DNA from: an uncultured Lachnospiraceae bacterium
Lineage (GTDB): Bacteria; Bacillota; Clostridia; Lachnospirales; Lachnospiraceae
NCBI GenBank assembly: GCA_934438085.1
Contig: CAKSBC010000017.1
Span: forward strand, 1-52,278
DNA: 52,278 nucleotides
Reading direction: 5' to 3'
Shown here: positions 34,929 through 42,865 of the stretch, one piece after another
How positions within the stretch are numbered: the stretch's first letter is position 1
Layout of the letters: each line of letters opens with the position of its first letter
The notes under the pieces: model-generated
What the model saw: the letters and a program-made list of their open reading frames with translations, nothing else
Databases searched by the model: none
Told to the model about the DNA's origin: nothing
Position numbers and translations under genes: made by a program

Positions 34929-35840
34929 TTATGATTCAAGCAAATAATGATGACTTATCAGCTTTATATACATCTCCGCCGGCTCACTCAGCACATGCCC
35001 TTTTTCAGTAATATATCCGACAGTAAGCTCTGCTTCGTCTCCGGTGATATCGATCCTTTTGATGATTGAACGATCAACAATGCCGTTATAGGAACGATTC
35101 AGGCTGAAGTCTACAAGCTCAGTCTCCGTAATAAGATATTGACGCGTCTGGTTGCAGTTTGAGGACACAGAGGTTGAGAAAGCATCACTTCCGGCCATTC
35201 CGAGGTTTTCTCTTGAGAAGTTGTTCTCTGAAAAGTAATCCTGAATACCGCTTACAAAATGAAGTCCTGAAAGCTCAGGATAGCTGATGCTGTCACGTTC
35301 ATATATAGGCGATTTAGGACCGGCATTCACACAGGCTCTGCAGGAACAAAGCTCCTCGTATTCAAGATGCTTTTGCATGAGAATGTTTGTGAGCGACTGC
35401 ATATGCTTGTTTGAAATATATATGATTCCTATCTCTGAAATATTTGTCTCGACATTCTTTACTATTTCTTCTATATTGGCCTGCCTGTGGTCGATTCGAA
35501 TATTCGGGTATTCGTGATATAGATCCGCAAGCAGTCTGGCAAGAGAATTTGATTGAAAGGTTGAAACACTGAATGTCTCCGGGATATGTTGTTTGCATAT
35601 GGATGTAATGCATCCGGCATTGGTCATGATCCTGTTTGCATATTCAAATATGGCCTTGCCGTATTCATTAAGCTTTAGGCCTCTGGGATTTCGTTCAAAA
35701 AGAGGAGTGCCAAGCTCTGTTTCAAGAGAGTGGATAACTTTACTGACGTTCGGCTGTGAAGTAAATAGCTTTTCGGCTGCCTTTCCGAGGCTGCCGCACT
35801 GGCTCACAGTTACAAAATATTCAAGCTGCTGCATTTTCAT
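34929..35840 (-). CDS. LysR-family transcriptional regulator
   Basis: A 303-residue regulator. The N-terminal helix-turn-helix reads LGKAAEKLFTSQPNVSKVIH, followed by the usual LESELG-like LETELGTPLFERNPRGLKL. The C-terminal part (from about residue 90) is the co-inducer domain. An upstream non-ATG codon opens the frame earlier but overlaps the GGAGG ribosome site at 35852-35856, so the ATG at 35840 is chosen. It is divergent from the M20 peptidase gene across 87 bases that contain a TTATAA-N4-TTATAA dyad, so that gene is the likely target. Confidence 0.92.
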   Translation of the reverse strand: MKMQQLEYFVTVSQCGSLGKAAEKLFTSQPNVSKVIHSLETELGTPLFERNPRGLKLNEYGKAIFEYANRIMTNAGCITSICKQHIPETFSVSTFQSNSLARLLADLYHEYPNIRIDHRQANIEEIVKNVETNISEIGIIYISNKHMQSLTNILMQKHLEYEELCSCRACVNAGPKSPIYERDSISYPELSGLHFVSGIQDYFSENNFSRENLGMAGSDAFSTSVSSNCNQTRQYLITETELVDFSLNRSYNGIVDRSIIKRIDITGDEAELTVGYITEKGHVLSEPAEMYIKLISHHYLLES

Positions 35841-35883
35841 AATGTAAATTGCCTCCAATATCTTATAAAATAATTTATATCAT

Positions 35884-35921
35884 TTATAACTGCTTATAAC
35901 AAATTAATTTCTGTATATAAT
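35884..35921 (+). promoter_or_regulatory. Divergent LysR/peptidase control region
   Basis: TTATAA at 35884-35889 and 35894-35899 form a dyad that could be a LysR operator overlapping the weak -35 area of the peptidase gene. TATAAT at 35916-35921 stands only six bases before the ATG at 35928, so the expected start of transcription is at or next to the start codon. Confidence 0.55.
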
Positions 35922-35927
35922 GTAAAC

Positions 35928-37007
35928 ATGGACGATATTATTAAATGGCTTATGGATATGGTTAATTATAACAGTACTGCTGATACCGGCAATACTGCTG
36001 ATTGTGCTGAATACGCATACCATATTCTTAAGGATCATGGAGTTAATGCTGAGCTTATCAGTTATCCTGACGGTAACTGTATGGTGACGGCATTTATAAA
36101 AGGCCGCTCCCCAAAAAGAATAGTTCTTCATGCGCATCTTGACACAGCGCCTTACGGGAATGAAGCTGAGTGGAGATTCTCGCCATATAAAGCATCATTA
36201 AAAAAGAACTGCATCTGCGGACGAGGCACCACAGATTGTAAGGGACAAGCTGCTGTTTGGATCAGACTGATGTGTGATAAGGCAAAAGAAGCAGCAGACA
36301 AAAATCATAAGGAAATGAATTACAGTCTCATGCTGATACTTACAGCTGATGAAGAAAACGGCGGCACCTGCGGCATTAAAAGACTTATTGAAGAACATAA
36401 CGCAGCAAGGGACGCTGCACTTGTCATAGGAGAAGGCGGCGGCTTTCCTGTGCCGTTTAAAAATAAACTGCTGTATACCATTCAAACAGAGGAAAGAACA
36501 GATGAGATATTGCTTTGCGACGAGGCTTCATCAGCAGTAAATTCTGAAAATACCGAAAAATATACAGATAAAGACATTGAACGTATTATTAATAAGGGCA
36601 TGGAAAAGGGATACTACTCAGAACTTTTGCCTGAATATATAAAGGATTGCGGAAAAGAAAAACGCAGACTTGACATTGAAGCCTTATATGATGGCATGGA
36701 GGAGTTTTTTGATACTGCGAAGGGGTCTTCTGCAAATAAATGTGTTATTGAAGTATTTCAAAAAGCTTTGCGGCAGTTTATACCGAATGCGGACATTTTA
36801 CCTGTTATAACACCAGGATGCAGTGACAACAGATACCTCAGAAGCCATGGTATTCCGGTGGTGGGATTTTTTCCGTTCGATGAAAGAAACGGCATACATA
36901 TGCATGCACCAAACGAATATATAAGCATAAAAACTCTTGAGCTTGCATATAATGTTATGAGTGAGGTGCTCGACAGTCTGATTTATGAGGATGACATAAA
37001 TTTATAA
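35928..37007 (+). CDS. M20-family metallopeptidase/deacylase (ArgE/DapE type), shortened lid
   Basis: A 359-residue enzyme of the M20 zinc-hydrolase family, which removes amino acids or acyl groups from small peptides and N-acyl amino acids. Zinc and catalytic residues are visible: His70 and Asp72 in HAHLD, Asp103 in GRGTTDCKG, Glu142 and Glu143 in DEENGG, Glu169 in GEGGG, and a final His in GIHMHAPNEY. The dimerisation/lid domain, roughly residues 180-270, does not show the usual G-H/N-x-S-x-P pattern and seems shortened. No ribosome site precedes the ATG, and the -10 box is six bases away. It is probably controlled by the divergent LysR protein. Confidence 0.85.
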   Translation: MDDIIKWLMDMVNYNSTADTGNTADCAEYAYHILKDHGVNAELISYPDGNCMVTAFIKGRSPKRIVLHAHLDTAPYGNEAEWRFSPYKASLKKNCICGRGTTDCKGQAAVWIRLMCDKAKEAADKNHKEMNYSLMLILTADEENGGTCGIKRLIEEHNAARDAALVIGEGGGFPVPFKNKLLYTIQTEERTDEILLCDEASSAVNSENTEKYTDKDIERIINKGMEKGYYSELLPEYIKDCGKEKRRLDIEALYDGMEEFFDTAKGSSANKCVIEVFQKALRQFIPNADILPVITPGCSDNRYLRSHGIPVVGFFPFDERNGIHMHAPNEYISIKTLELAYNVMSEVLDSLIYEDDINL

Positions 37008-37312
37008 AGAAGGATGATAAGAATATTAATGACATCTAAATTTTTGATGCATCAGCTAAAATTTCACCTTTGTATTTTAAAAGAACAAAAAATGCACATG
37101 TTTAAATTATCATAATTGAAATTTTAGGTTTTATCCTGACGGGATATAAGTTATAATTGGTTAAAGTTTGTATTTATTTCAATCGGCGGAAGCTCTTTGA
37201 TATTTCGCAGTGCCGGGATACCTTCACATTAATCATATCCCGGTGCTTTGTTATGAAGAGACTTCTGTCAGTTTGTATTTGATTTTTATATATTTTCATT
37301 GGGAGGAATGAC
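37008..37312 (+). promoter_or_regulatory. pyrG upstream region with leader hairpin
   Basis: This 305-bp gap holds no gene. TATAAT at 37152-37157 is the best -10 candidate, with a poor -35. A strong stem, GTGCCGGGATA at 37210-37220 with TATCCCGGTGC at 37236-37246, is followed by TTTGTT, like a leader terminator. A smaller GCGGAA/TTTCGC stem precedes it at 37184-37208. The leader does not show the GGGC start used by the CTP-sensing pyrG attenuator of Bacillus. GGGAGG at 37301-37306 is the ribosome site. Confidence 0.55.
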
Positions 37313-38923
37313 ATGACAAAGTACATCTTCGTCACCGGAGGAGTTGTTTCCGGTCTTGGCAAGGGCATAACAGCTGCATCTTTGGGAAGACTGCTCAAGG
37401 CACGCGGACTCAAGGTGGCAGCACAGAAGCTGGATCCTTATATCAATGTGGATCCTGGAACAATGAGCCCTTATCAGCACGGCGAGGTATATGTCACAGA
37501 GGATGGAGCAGAGACTGACCTTGATCTCGGACATTATGAGAGATTTATAGATGAGGATCTTAATAAGTATTCCAATCTTACTACCGGAAAAGTATATTCC
37601 AACGTTATTTCTATGGAAAGACGCGGAGAATATCTCGGAAGAACAGTTCAGACTATTCCTCATATTACCAATGAGATAAAGAACTTTATATATAAGGTGG
37701 GCAACAGCACTAAGGCCGATGTCGTTATCACAGAGATCGGCGGAACAATAGGCGATATCGAAAGCCAGCCATTCATAGAGGCTATACGTCAGGTAGGTCA
37801 TGAGGTTGGCAGTGATAACAGTCTTTATATTCATGTAACACTTGTGCCTTATCTTAAAGCTTCAGGAGAGCATAAGTCAAAACCTACACAGCATTCCGTA
37901 AAGGAACTTTTAGGCATGGGTATTAATCCTGATATCGTTGTATTGAGAGCTGATGAGGATATCACTGACAGCACTATCTTCAAAAAGATTGCTGATTTCT
38001 GCAATGTTAAGCCTGACTGTGTTATTGAAAACCTTACACTTCCTTACCTTTATGAAGCACCGATTTATCTTGAAAAGTCACACCTTTCAGATATTGTGTG
38101 CAGAGAGCTTAACATAAGCGCACCTAAGCCGGACCTTTCAGAGTGGAACGCTATGGTTGACCGCATTAAGTCCAGCGAGACCATCGTTCGCATAGGTCTT
38201 GTAGGAAAGTATATTGCACTTCATGATGCTTATCTTTCTGTATCAGAGGCACTTAAGCATGCCGGATGGTCACTTTCATCAAATGTTATCATTGACTGGA
38301 TCGATTCTGAGGAGATAACAGATGAGAATGCTGCTGAAAAGCTGAGCGGTCTTGACGGAATCATTGTTCCGGGCGGATTCGGTGACAGAGGTATTGCAGG
38401 CATGATCTCTACTGCAAGATATGCAAGAGAAAATAACATTCCTTATTTCGGAATTTGTCTCGGAATGCAGATCGCAGTTATAGAGTATGCAAGAAATGTA
38501 TGTGGATTAACTGATGCCAACTCAGGAGAGTTTGCGCCGGGTTCACAGAACAAGGTTATCGACTTTATGCCTGGTCAGAGCGATGATATAGATAAGGGCG
38601 GTACACTCCGCCTCGGAAGCTATCCTTGTGATATTCTTCCGGGAACAACTATGGAACGCTGCTACGGTATGTCTCAGATATCTGAGAGACATCGTCATCG
38701 TTATGAGTACAACAATGATTACAGAGATGTCCTTACAAATGCAGGACTTGCTATAGGCGGTGTATCACCGGATAAGCGTCTTGTTGAGGCAGTAGAAATC
38801 AGTGATCGTCCTTTCTATGTAGGTGTTCAGTATCATCCTGAGTTCAAGAGCCGTCCTAACAGACCTCATCCTCTGTTTGTAGGATTCATAGATGCTTCAA
38901 TAAAGAATAGAAAAACACGATAA
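37313..38923 (+). CDS. pyrG: CTP synthase
   Basis: A 536-residue enzyme that makes CTP from UTP, ATP and glutamine. The N-terminal synthase domain starts TKYIFVTGGVVSGLGKG. The C-terminal class I glutaminase domain has nucleophile Cys382 in FGICLGMQ and the partner His/Glu in YHPEFKSRP. Length is standard. It stands alone between a leader hairpin and a good terminator. Confidence 0.97.
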   Translation: MTKYIFVTGGVVSGLGKGITAASLGRLLKARGLKVAAQKLDPYINVDPGTMSPYQHGEVYVTEDGAETDLDLGHYERFIDEDLNKYSNLTTGKVYSNVISMERRGEYLGRTVQTIPHITNEIKNFIYKVGNSTKADVVITEIGGTIGDIESQPFIEAIRQVGHEVGSDNSLYIHVTLVPYLKASGEHKSKPTQHSVKELLGMGINPDIVVLRADEDITDSTIFKKIADFCNVKPDCVIENLTLPYLYEAPIYLEKSHLSDIVCRELNISAPKPDLSEWNAMVDRIKSSETIVRIGLVGKYIALHDAYLSVSEALKHAGWSLSSNVIIDWIDSEEITDENAAEKLSGLDGIIVPGGFGDRGIAGMISTARYARENNIPYFGICLGMQIAVIEYARNVCGLTDANSGEFAPGSQNKVIDFMPGQSDDIDKGGTLRLGSYPCDILPGTTMERCYGMSQISERHRHRYEYNNDYRDVLTNAGLAIGGVSPDKRLVEAVEISDRPFYVGVQYHPEFKSRPNRPHPLFVGFIDASIKNRKTR

Positions 38924-38936
38924 TAAATATAAAAAG

Positions 38937-38971
38937 GCTCACGCATTGATGATTCTGTGCGTGAGCTTTTC
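38937..38971 (+). terminator. pyrG terminator
   Basis: GCTCACGCA at 38937-38945 pairs with TGCGTGAGC at 38958-38966, followed by TTTTCT. The A-run before the stem lets it act in both directions, which would also serve the convergent ANTAR gene. Confidence 0.85.
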
Positions 38972-39082
38972 TGATTGTTGGTTATGTATAGTTATAGGCC
39001 AAGTATGGGTTATAGGGTTATAGGACAAAATGGGTTGTTTTGAACCTTTTGAACCGTGGATCAGCTAAGAAAACATTAAAGC

Positions 39083-39673
39083 TTAGTTTTCTCCGTATTG
39101 GCTTATGATGTGCTCTGCGACAAGGCGCTTTGAGCATCTGTCATCCATAGCCTTTTTCTCGATAAAGCGGTGTGCATCAGGCTCCGTCATATGTGCATGA
39201 TCGATGAGCAGCCATTTAGCTTTGTTGACTATACGCATTTCTTCGATCTTGTCATTTACCGTATCCTGCTTCTGCATAATTCGTTTTATTCTTTCTGAAG
39301 CGGCACATATAAATCCCAAAGCCTGACGAAGTGAACTTTCGGTAATAGGCTTTGCCATAGTCATAACTCCGTGTCCTATGACCTTATAGTATACCTCATA
39401 ATAAAATTCATTTCCGACCAAAAGAAGAACTCCTGCCTCAGAGCGGTCACAGACATCGGTGGCAAAGCGACTTCCGAAGTCATCCGGAAGAGGCGCGTTT
39501 ATTATAACAATGTCAAAGCCTTTGTCGTAAACGATCCTGCGGGCATCCTCAACAGTTTTAACAAACATAAGAGGCCAGTACTGATTGCTTGGGAGAAGCT
39601 TTTGTATGGAATTATTAAATTTTTCGCCTGAGGATACTACAAGTACACTGTAGGTGTGATCTGAAAAAACCAT
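39083..39673 (-). CDS. ANTAR-domain RNA-binding antiterminator with degenerate receiver
   Basis: A 196-residue protein. Residues 1 to about 120 have the receiver fold, but the phosphoacceptor position is Asn59 (DIVIINAPLPD) and the acidic pocket near residue 14 is SS. The conserved Lys108 remains (AKPI). Residues about 138-192, after a coiled coil, are an ANTAR domain (EMRIVNKAKWLLIDHAHMTE), which binds paired RNA hexaloops and prevents termination. GGAGGAG precedes the ATG. It lies 110 bases downstream of glnA on the same strand and is probably in its operon. The glnA leader is its likely target. Phosphorylation seems unlikely, so another signal is expected. Confidence 0.9.
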   Translation of the reverse strand: MVFSDHTYSVLVVSSGEKFNNSIQKLLPSNQYWPLMFVKTVEDARRIVYDKGFDIVIINAPLPDDFGSRFATDVCDRSEAGVLLLVGNEFYYEVYYKVIGHGVMTMAKPITESSLRQALGFICAASERIKRIMQKQDTVNDKIEEMRIVNKAKWLLIDHAHMTEPDAHRFIEKKAMDDRCSKRLVAEHIISQYGEN

Positions 39674-39783
39674 ATTTGCTCCTCCTTTCTGCGGTTATTT
39701 TTTCTGTAATTTGAAAGCTTATTTAAGGTTTCGAAACTTATGCTGAAACTGAAGCTTTGTATAGATCGGGCTTGTTATCTGTA

Positions 39784-40995
39784 TCAGCATTCACAGTAAT
39801 GGAGTATGAGAGATTCCGGAAGTATCTCATTTATAAAGCTGCTTTCAAATGCCAGTTTTCTTGCCTTCTCAATATTAGAAGGAAGCTTTGAAAATTTGTT
39901 AATGATATCTTCATTTGCAAGATAAAGGTCTATATCACAGGCATCAGAAAGCTTGAGCTGCTCTTTTATGCCGTGGAGTCCGGCGTAAATAAGCAGTGCA
40001 AGTGCGATATAAGGATTTGCAGTCGGGTCAGGCGAACGCAGCTCTGCTGTTCTTGCTCCGTCAGGAGCAGGAGGTATACGGAAAAGGTGGGATCTGTCAC
40101 CCTTTGACCAGCTGATGAATCTCGGAGCCTTGTTTCGACCGAGTCTTTCGTAGGAGTTTGCTACAGGATCCAGGAAGACTGTCATATCGCTTATTTTGTC
40201 CATTATGCCGGCGATTACATTATCAAGAAGATCCTCGTTGTCCTCGGATGTGACTTCTATGCTTATATGCAGTCCGCTTCCAGGAAGACCGATTACAGGC
40301 TTTGGAGAAAAATCTGCAAACAGTCCGTTTCTTGCTGCAATGGTTTTTACTACCGAGATGAAGGTGACAGCATTATCAGCACAGCTCAGAGGTTCAGCAC
40401 TTATGAAATCAATTTCATTTTGTCCGGGGCCTTCCTCATGATGGGAGCTTTCCGGCTGTATGCCCATACGCTCCATGGTAAGCTGGATCTCACGTCTGAC
40501 ATTTTCACCTTTATCTGCCGGAGCTATGTCCATATAGCCTGCATTATCATGAGGGACAGCAGTAGGTGTGCCGTCCTCATCAGTCTTAAAAAGATAAAAC
40601 TCCATGGATGTGCCGAAGCGGAATTTGATACCGTAGTCTGCTGCCTTTGAAACTGCTTCCTCCAGCAAATGTCTGCAGTCAGCGCAATAAGGAGTTCCGT
40701 CGGCATGAGTGACATTGCAGAACATACGGACAACGCGTCCGCTCTCAGGTCTCCAAGGAAGCTGTGTCAGTGTTGAAGGATCCGGATGCAGAAACAGATC
40801 TGAGGCATTATCCGCATCAAAGCCTGTTATGGCTGAAGCGTCTACCGGCATGCCGAAGCGGAAGGCTCTTTCAAGCTCATAAGGCATTATGGCCATATTT
40901 TTCTGATTTCCGTAAATATCACAGAAGGCAAGACGGATGAATTTGACATCCTCCTCGCGAACATATTGGATGACTTCGGATACTGAATATTTCAT
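39784..40995 (-). CDS. glnA: Glutamine synthetase, short type I form
   Basis: A 403-residue enzyme that makes glutamine from glutamate, ammonia and ATP. Catalytic motifs are present: MEFYLF (the GTEPEFF equivalent), HHEEGPGQNEIDF, GSGLHIS, YERLGRNKAPRFISW and RSPDPTANPY. It is about 40 residues shorter than ordinary GSI, and the NLY-type adenylylation loop is not recognisable. It has a strong promoter and a structured leader, and the ANTAR gene follows. The encoded enzyme probably serves ammonia assimilation, supplying glutamine to carA, pyrG and purine synthesis. Confidence 0.93.
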   Translation of the reverse strand: MKYSVSEVIQYVREEDVKFIRLAFCDIYGNQKNMAIMPYELERAFRFGMPVDASAITGFDADNASDLFLHPDPSTLTQLPWRPESGRVVRMFCNVTHADGTPYCADCRHLLEEAVSKAADYGIKFRFGTSMEFYLFKTDEDGTPTAVPHDNAGYMDIAPADKGENVRREIQLTMERMGIQPESSHHEEGPGQNEIDFISAEPLSCADNAVTFISVVKTIAARNGLFADFSPKPVIGLPGSGLHISIEVTSEDNEDLLDNVIAGIMDKISDMTVFLDPVANSYERLGRNKAPRFISWSKGDRSHLFRIPPAPDGARTAELRSPDPTANPYIALALLIYAGLHGIKEQLKLSDACDIDLYLANEDIINKFSKLPSNIEKARKLAFESSFINEILPESLILHYCEC

Positions 40996-41043
40996 AGTAT
41001 GCTCCTATTATAATAATAAATGCCTCGGAAAAGCCTGAAAAGA

Positions 41044-41136
41044 CTTATACCAAAGCATAGGATCGAAAACTGTATAAGGCTGTCCGAACAGCCAAAACTA
41101 AGTAAGAGGACCTCTTACTTTTGTTCGACTCTGAAC
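41044..41136 (-). promoter_or_regulatory. glnA leader with candidate ANTAR hairpin and further stems
   Basis: Reading the minus strand, stem GTTC/GAAC (41136-41123) holds hexaloop AGAGTC, with A at 1 and G at 4 as in ANTAR targets. Next come a 21-base palindrome (41120-41100), a stem GGCTG/CAGCC with loop TTCGGA (41093-41078), and CTTATAC/GTATAAG (41078-41044) followed by TCTTTTC. The last resembles a terminator. A second clean A1/G4 hexaloop is not seen, so the ANTAR assignment is partial. Confidence 0.55.
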
Positions 41137-41146
41137 GCTTAATAAA

Positions 41147-41175
41147 AAGATAGAAGTTAAAGGAATGATTGTCAA
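41147..41175 (-). promoter_or_regulatory. glnA promoter
   Basis: On the minus strand, TTGACA (41175-41170) and TATCTT (41152-41147) are separated by 17 bases, giving a leader of about 145 bases. Confidence 0.8.
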
Positions 41176-41187
41176 GATAAAATATCG

Positions 41188-41220
41188 GGCTAATGAGTAT
41201 TATTCGTTATACAATTAGCC
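41188..41220. promoter_or_regulatory. Dyad between the divergent glnA and purA promoters
   Basis: GGCTAAT at 41188-41194 and ATTAGCC at 41214-41220 enclose a second inverted pair GTAT/ATAC. The 33-bp dyad lies just upstream of the -35 boxes of both promoters, a typical operator position. Confidence 0.5.
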
Positions 41221-41228
41221 AAAATCGC

Positions 41229-41411
41229 TTGATTAATAATCGAATATAGGTAAAATATAAGAGTGGCATTTTGTGTCGGTGAGGGCTGACAGCAGAAACC
41301 GCATAAATTTATTATTCAGATTAAAACAGCAAAAGGAGCTGCATCCTTAAGCTCCGTTCATTATTTATGTTCGGACAGCTGTTAATGTTATTAAACGGAG
41401 GCGAGAGACAT
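41229..41411 (+). promoter_or_regulatory. purA promoter and leader
   Basis: TTGATT at 41229-41234 and TAAAAT at 41251-41256 are 16 bp apart. The leader contains GGAGCT/AGCTCC (41335-41340 and 41350-41355) inside an outer AACAGC/GCTGTT pairing. CTGTCCGAACA, with a PurR-box core CCGAAC, occurs inverted at 41368-41378 and again at 41080-41090. No purine riboswitch consensus is visible. Confidence 0.5.
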
Positions 41412-42686
41412 ATGTCAAATTGTGCTATCGTAGGTATTAACTGGGGAGATGAAGGTAAGGGCCGTATGGTCGACCTGCTTACAGAGGATTATGACGTTGT
41501 AGTCAGATTCCAGGGAGGCGGAAATGCCGGTCATACCGTAATCAATGAATTCGGTAAGTTCGCACTGCATCTTCTTCCATCAGGTATCTTCAGAAAGGGC
41601 ACTGTCAACATACTTGGAAACGGAGTTGCTCTTGATGCGGAAAACCTTTCAAAGGAAATTGATCAGGTTATATCACAGGGTGTTGATATTAATCCTTCAA
41701 ATCTTATGATAAGTGAGAGAGCTTCACTGCTCCTTCCTTGGCACAGAGACTTAGACGGACTTGAGGAGGCAAGACTTGCCGACAAAAAGTTCGGATCAAC
41801 AAAGCAGGGTATCGCTCCGTTCTATTCGGATAAGTATCAGAAGAAGACTATCCTTGCAGGAGAGCTTTTCTACCCTGAGCATCTTAAGCAGCATGTTGCT
41901 GATATTATGGAGTGGAAGAACCTTACTCTTCAGAATGTTTACGGCGCAGAGCCTTATACACTTGAGGGCATCATGAACTGGCTCAATGAGTACGGCGAGA
42001 AGATCAAGCCTTTCGTATGCGATACCAGACGTTTCATGAAGAAAGCTCAGGCTGAAGGAAAGAGCATACTTTTCGAGGCTCAGCTCGGATCACTCAGAGA
42101 TCTTGATAACGGTATCCATCCATTTACAACATCATCCAATACCATAGCTTCATATGCACCTGTAGGTTCAGGACTTACAGACGCAAAGGTTGACAGAATA
42201 GTAGGTGTTGTTAAGGCATATTCATCATGCGTAGGAGAAGGTCCATTCACCTGTGAATGGTTCGGCAAGGAGGCTGACGAACTTAGAAATGCAGGCGGAG
42301 AGTACGGTGCAAAGACAGGAAGACCGAGAAGAGTAGGACCTATCGATATTGTGGCTACACGCTACGGTGTTGAGATCCAGGGTGCTACAGAGATAGCTCT
42401 CACAAAGCTGGATGTCCTCAATTATATGGACAAGATCCCGGTATGCACGAAGTATATTGTTAACGGTGAAGAGACAGAGGATTTCCCATTCCCTGTACTT
42501 CTTAAAGACGCTAAGCCTGTATTCGAATACATGGACGGCTGGAAGTGCGATATAACCGGAATCAGAAAGTTTGAGGATCTTCCTGAGGCGGCTCAGAAAT
42601 ATGTAGAGTATGTGGAGAAGGCTATAGGCTGCCGCATATCTTATGTTTCGGTAGGCGCTGAGAGAGATGAGTACATAAAGAGATAA
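41412..42686 (+). CDS. purA: Adenylosuccinate synthetase
   Basis: A 424-residue GTP-dependent enzyme that joins IMP and aspartate, the first committed step to AMP. The start has the P-loop-like GINWGDEGKGR; FQGGGNAGHT binds IMP. The frame opens 45 bases earlier, but CGGAGG and the family N-terminus support the ATG at 41412. It is followed by purB, which completes AMP synthesis. Confidence 0.96.
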   Translation: MSNCAIVGINWGDEGKGRMVDLLTEDYDVVVRFQGGGNAGHTVINEFGKFALHLLPSGIFRKGTVNILGNGVALDAENLSKEIDQVISQGVDINPSNLMISERASLLLPWHRDLDGLEEARLADKKFGSTKQGIAPFYSDKYQKKTILAGELFYPEHLKQHVADIMEWKNLTLQNVYGAEPYTLEGIMNWLNEYGEKIKPFVCDTRRFMKKAQAEGKSILFEAQLGSLRDLDNGIHPFTTSSNTIASYAPVGSGLTDAKVDRIVGVVKAYSSCVGEGPFTCEWFGKEADELRNAGGEYGAKTGRPRRVGPIDIVATRYGVEIQGATEIALTKLDVLNYMDKIPVCTKYIVNGEETEDFPFPVLLKDAKPVFEYMDGWKCDITGIRKFEDLPEAAQKYVEYVEKAIGCRISYVSVGAERDEYIKR

Positions 42687-42789
42687 TATTGACCCGCCTT
42701 TTAACTGCGGCAGTGATCTGCCTTAAGCAGCTGAAATCCGAAATATCAGACATGAGCAGGCAGTGCGGCAGCATTAACCCTGATGTTTG

Positions 42790-42832
42790 CAGCGCTTTTG
42801 AAGTTTAACAGACAGATAAAGCGCTGTTGCTT
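42790..42832 (+). terminator. Hairpin between purA and purB
   Basis: CAGCGCTTT at 42790-42798 pairs perfectly with AAAGCGCTG at 42818-42826, followed by TTGCTTTA. It could end the purA message, or partly attenuate purB. The purB ribosome site follows within 25 bases. Confidence 0.55.
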
Positions 42833-42865
42833 TATACATTATAATTAAGGAGATATTTGATCCAA

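Noticed and set aside
37158..37312. Bacillus-type reiterative-transcription attenuator of pyrG
   Set aside because: No GGGC initial sequence is seen at a plausible start site.
41257..41411. Purine riboswitch before purA
   Set aside because: Stems exist, but the conserved core of the purine aptamer is not found.
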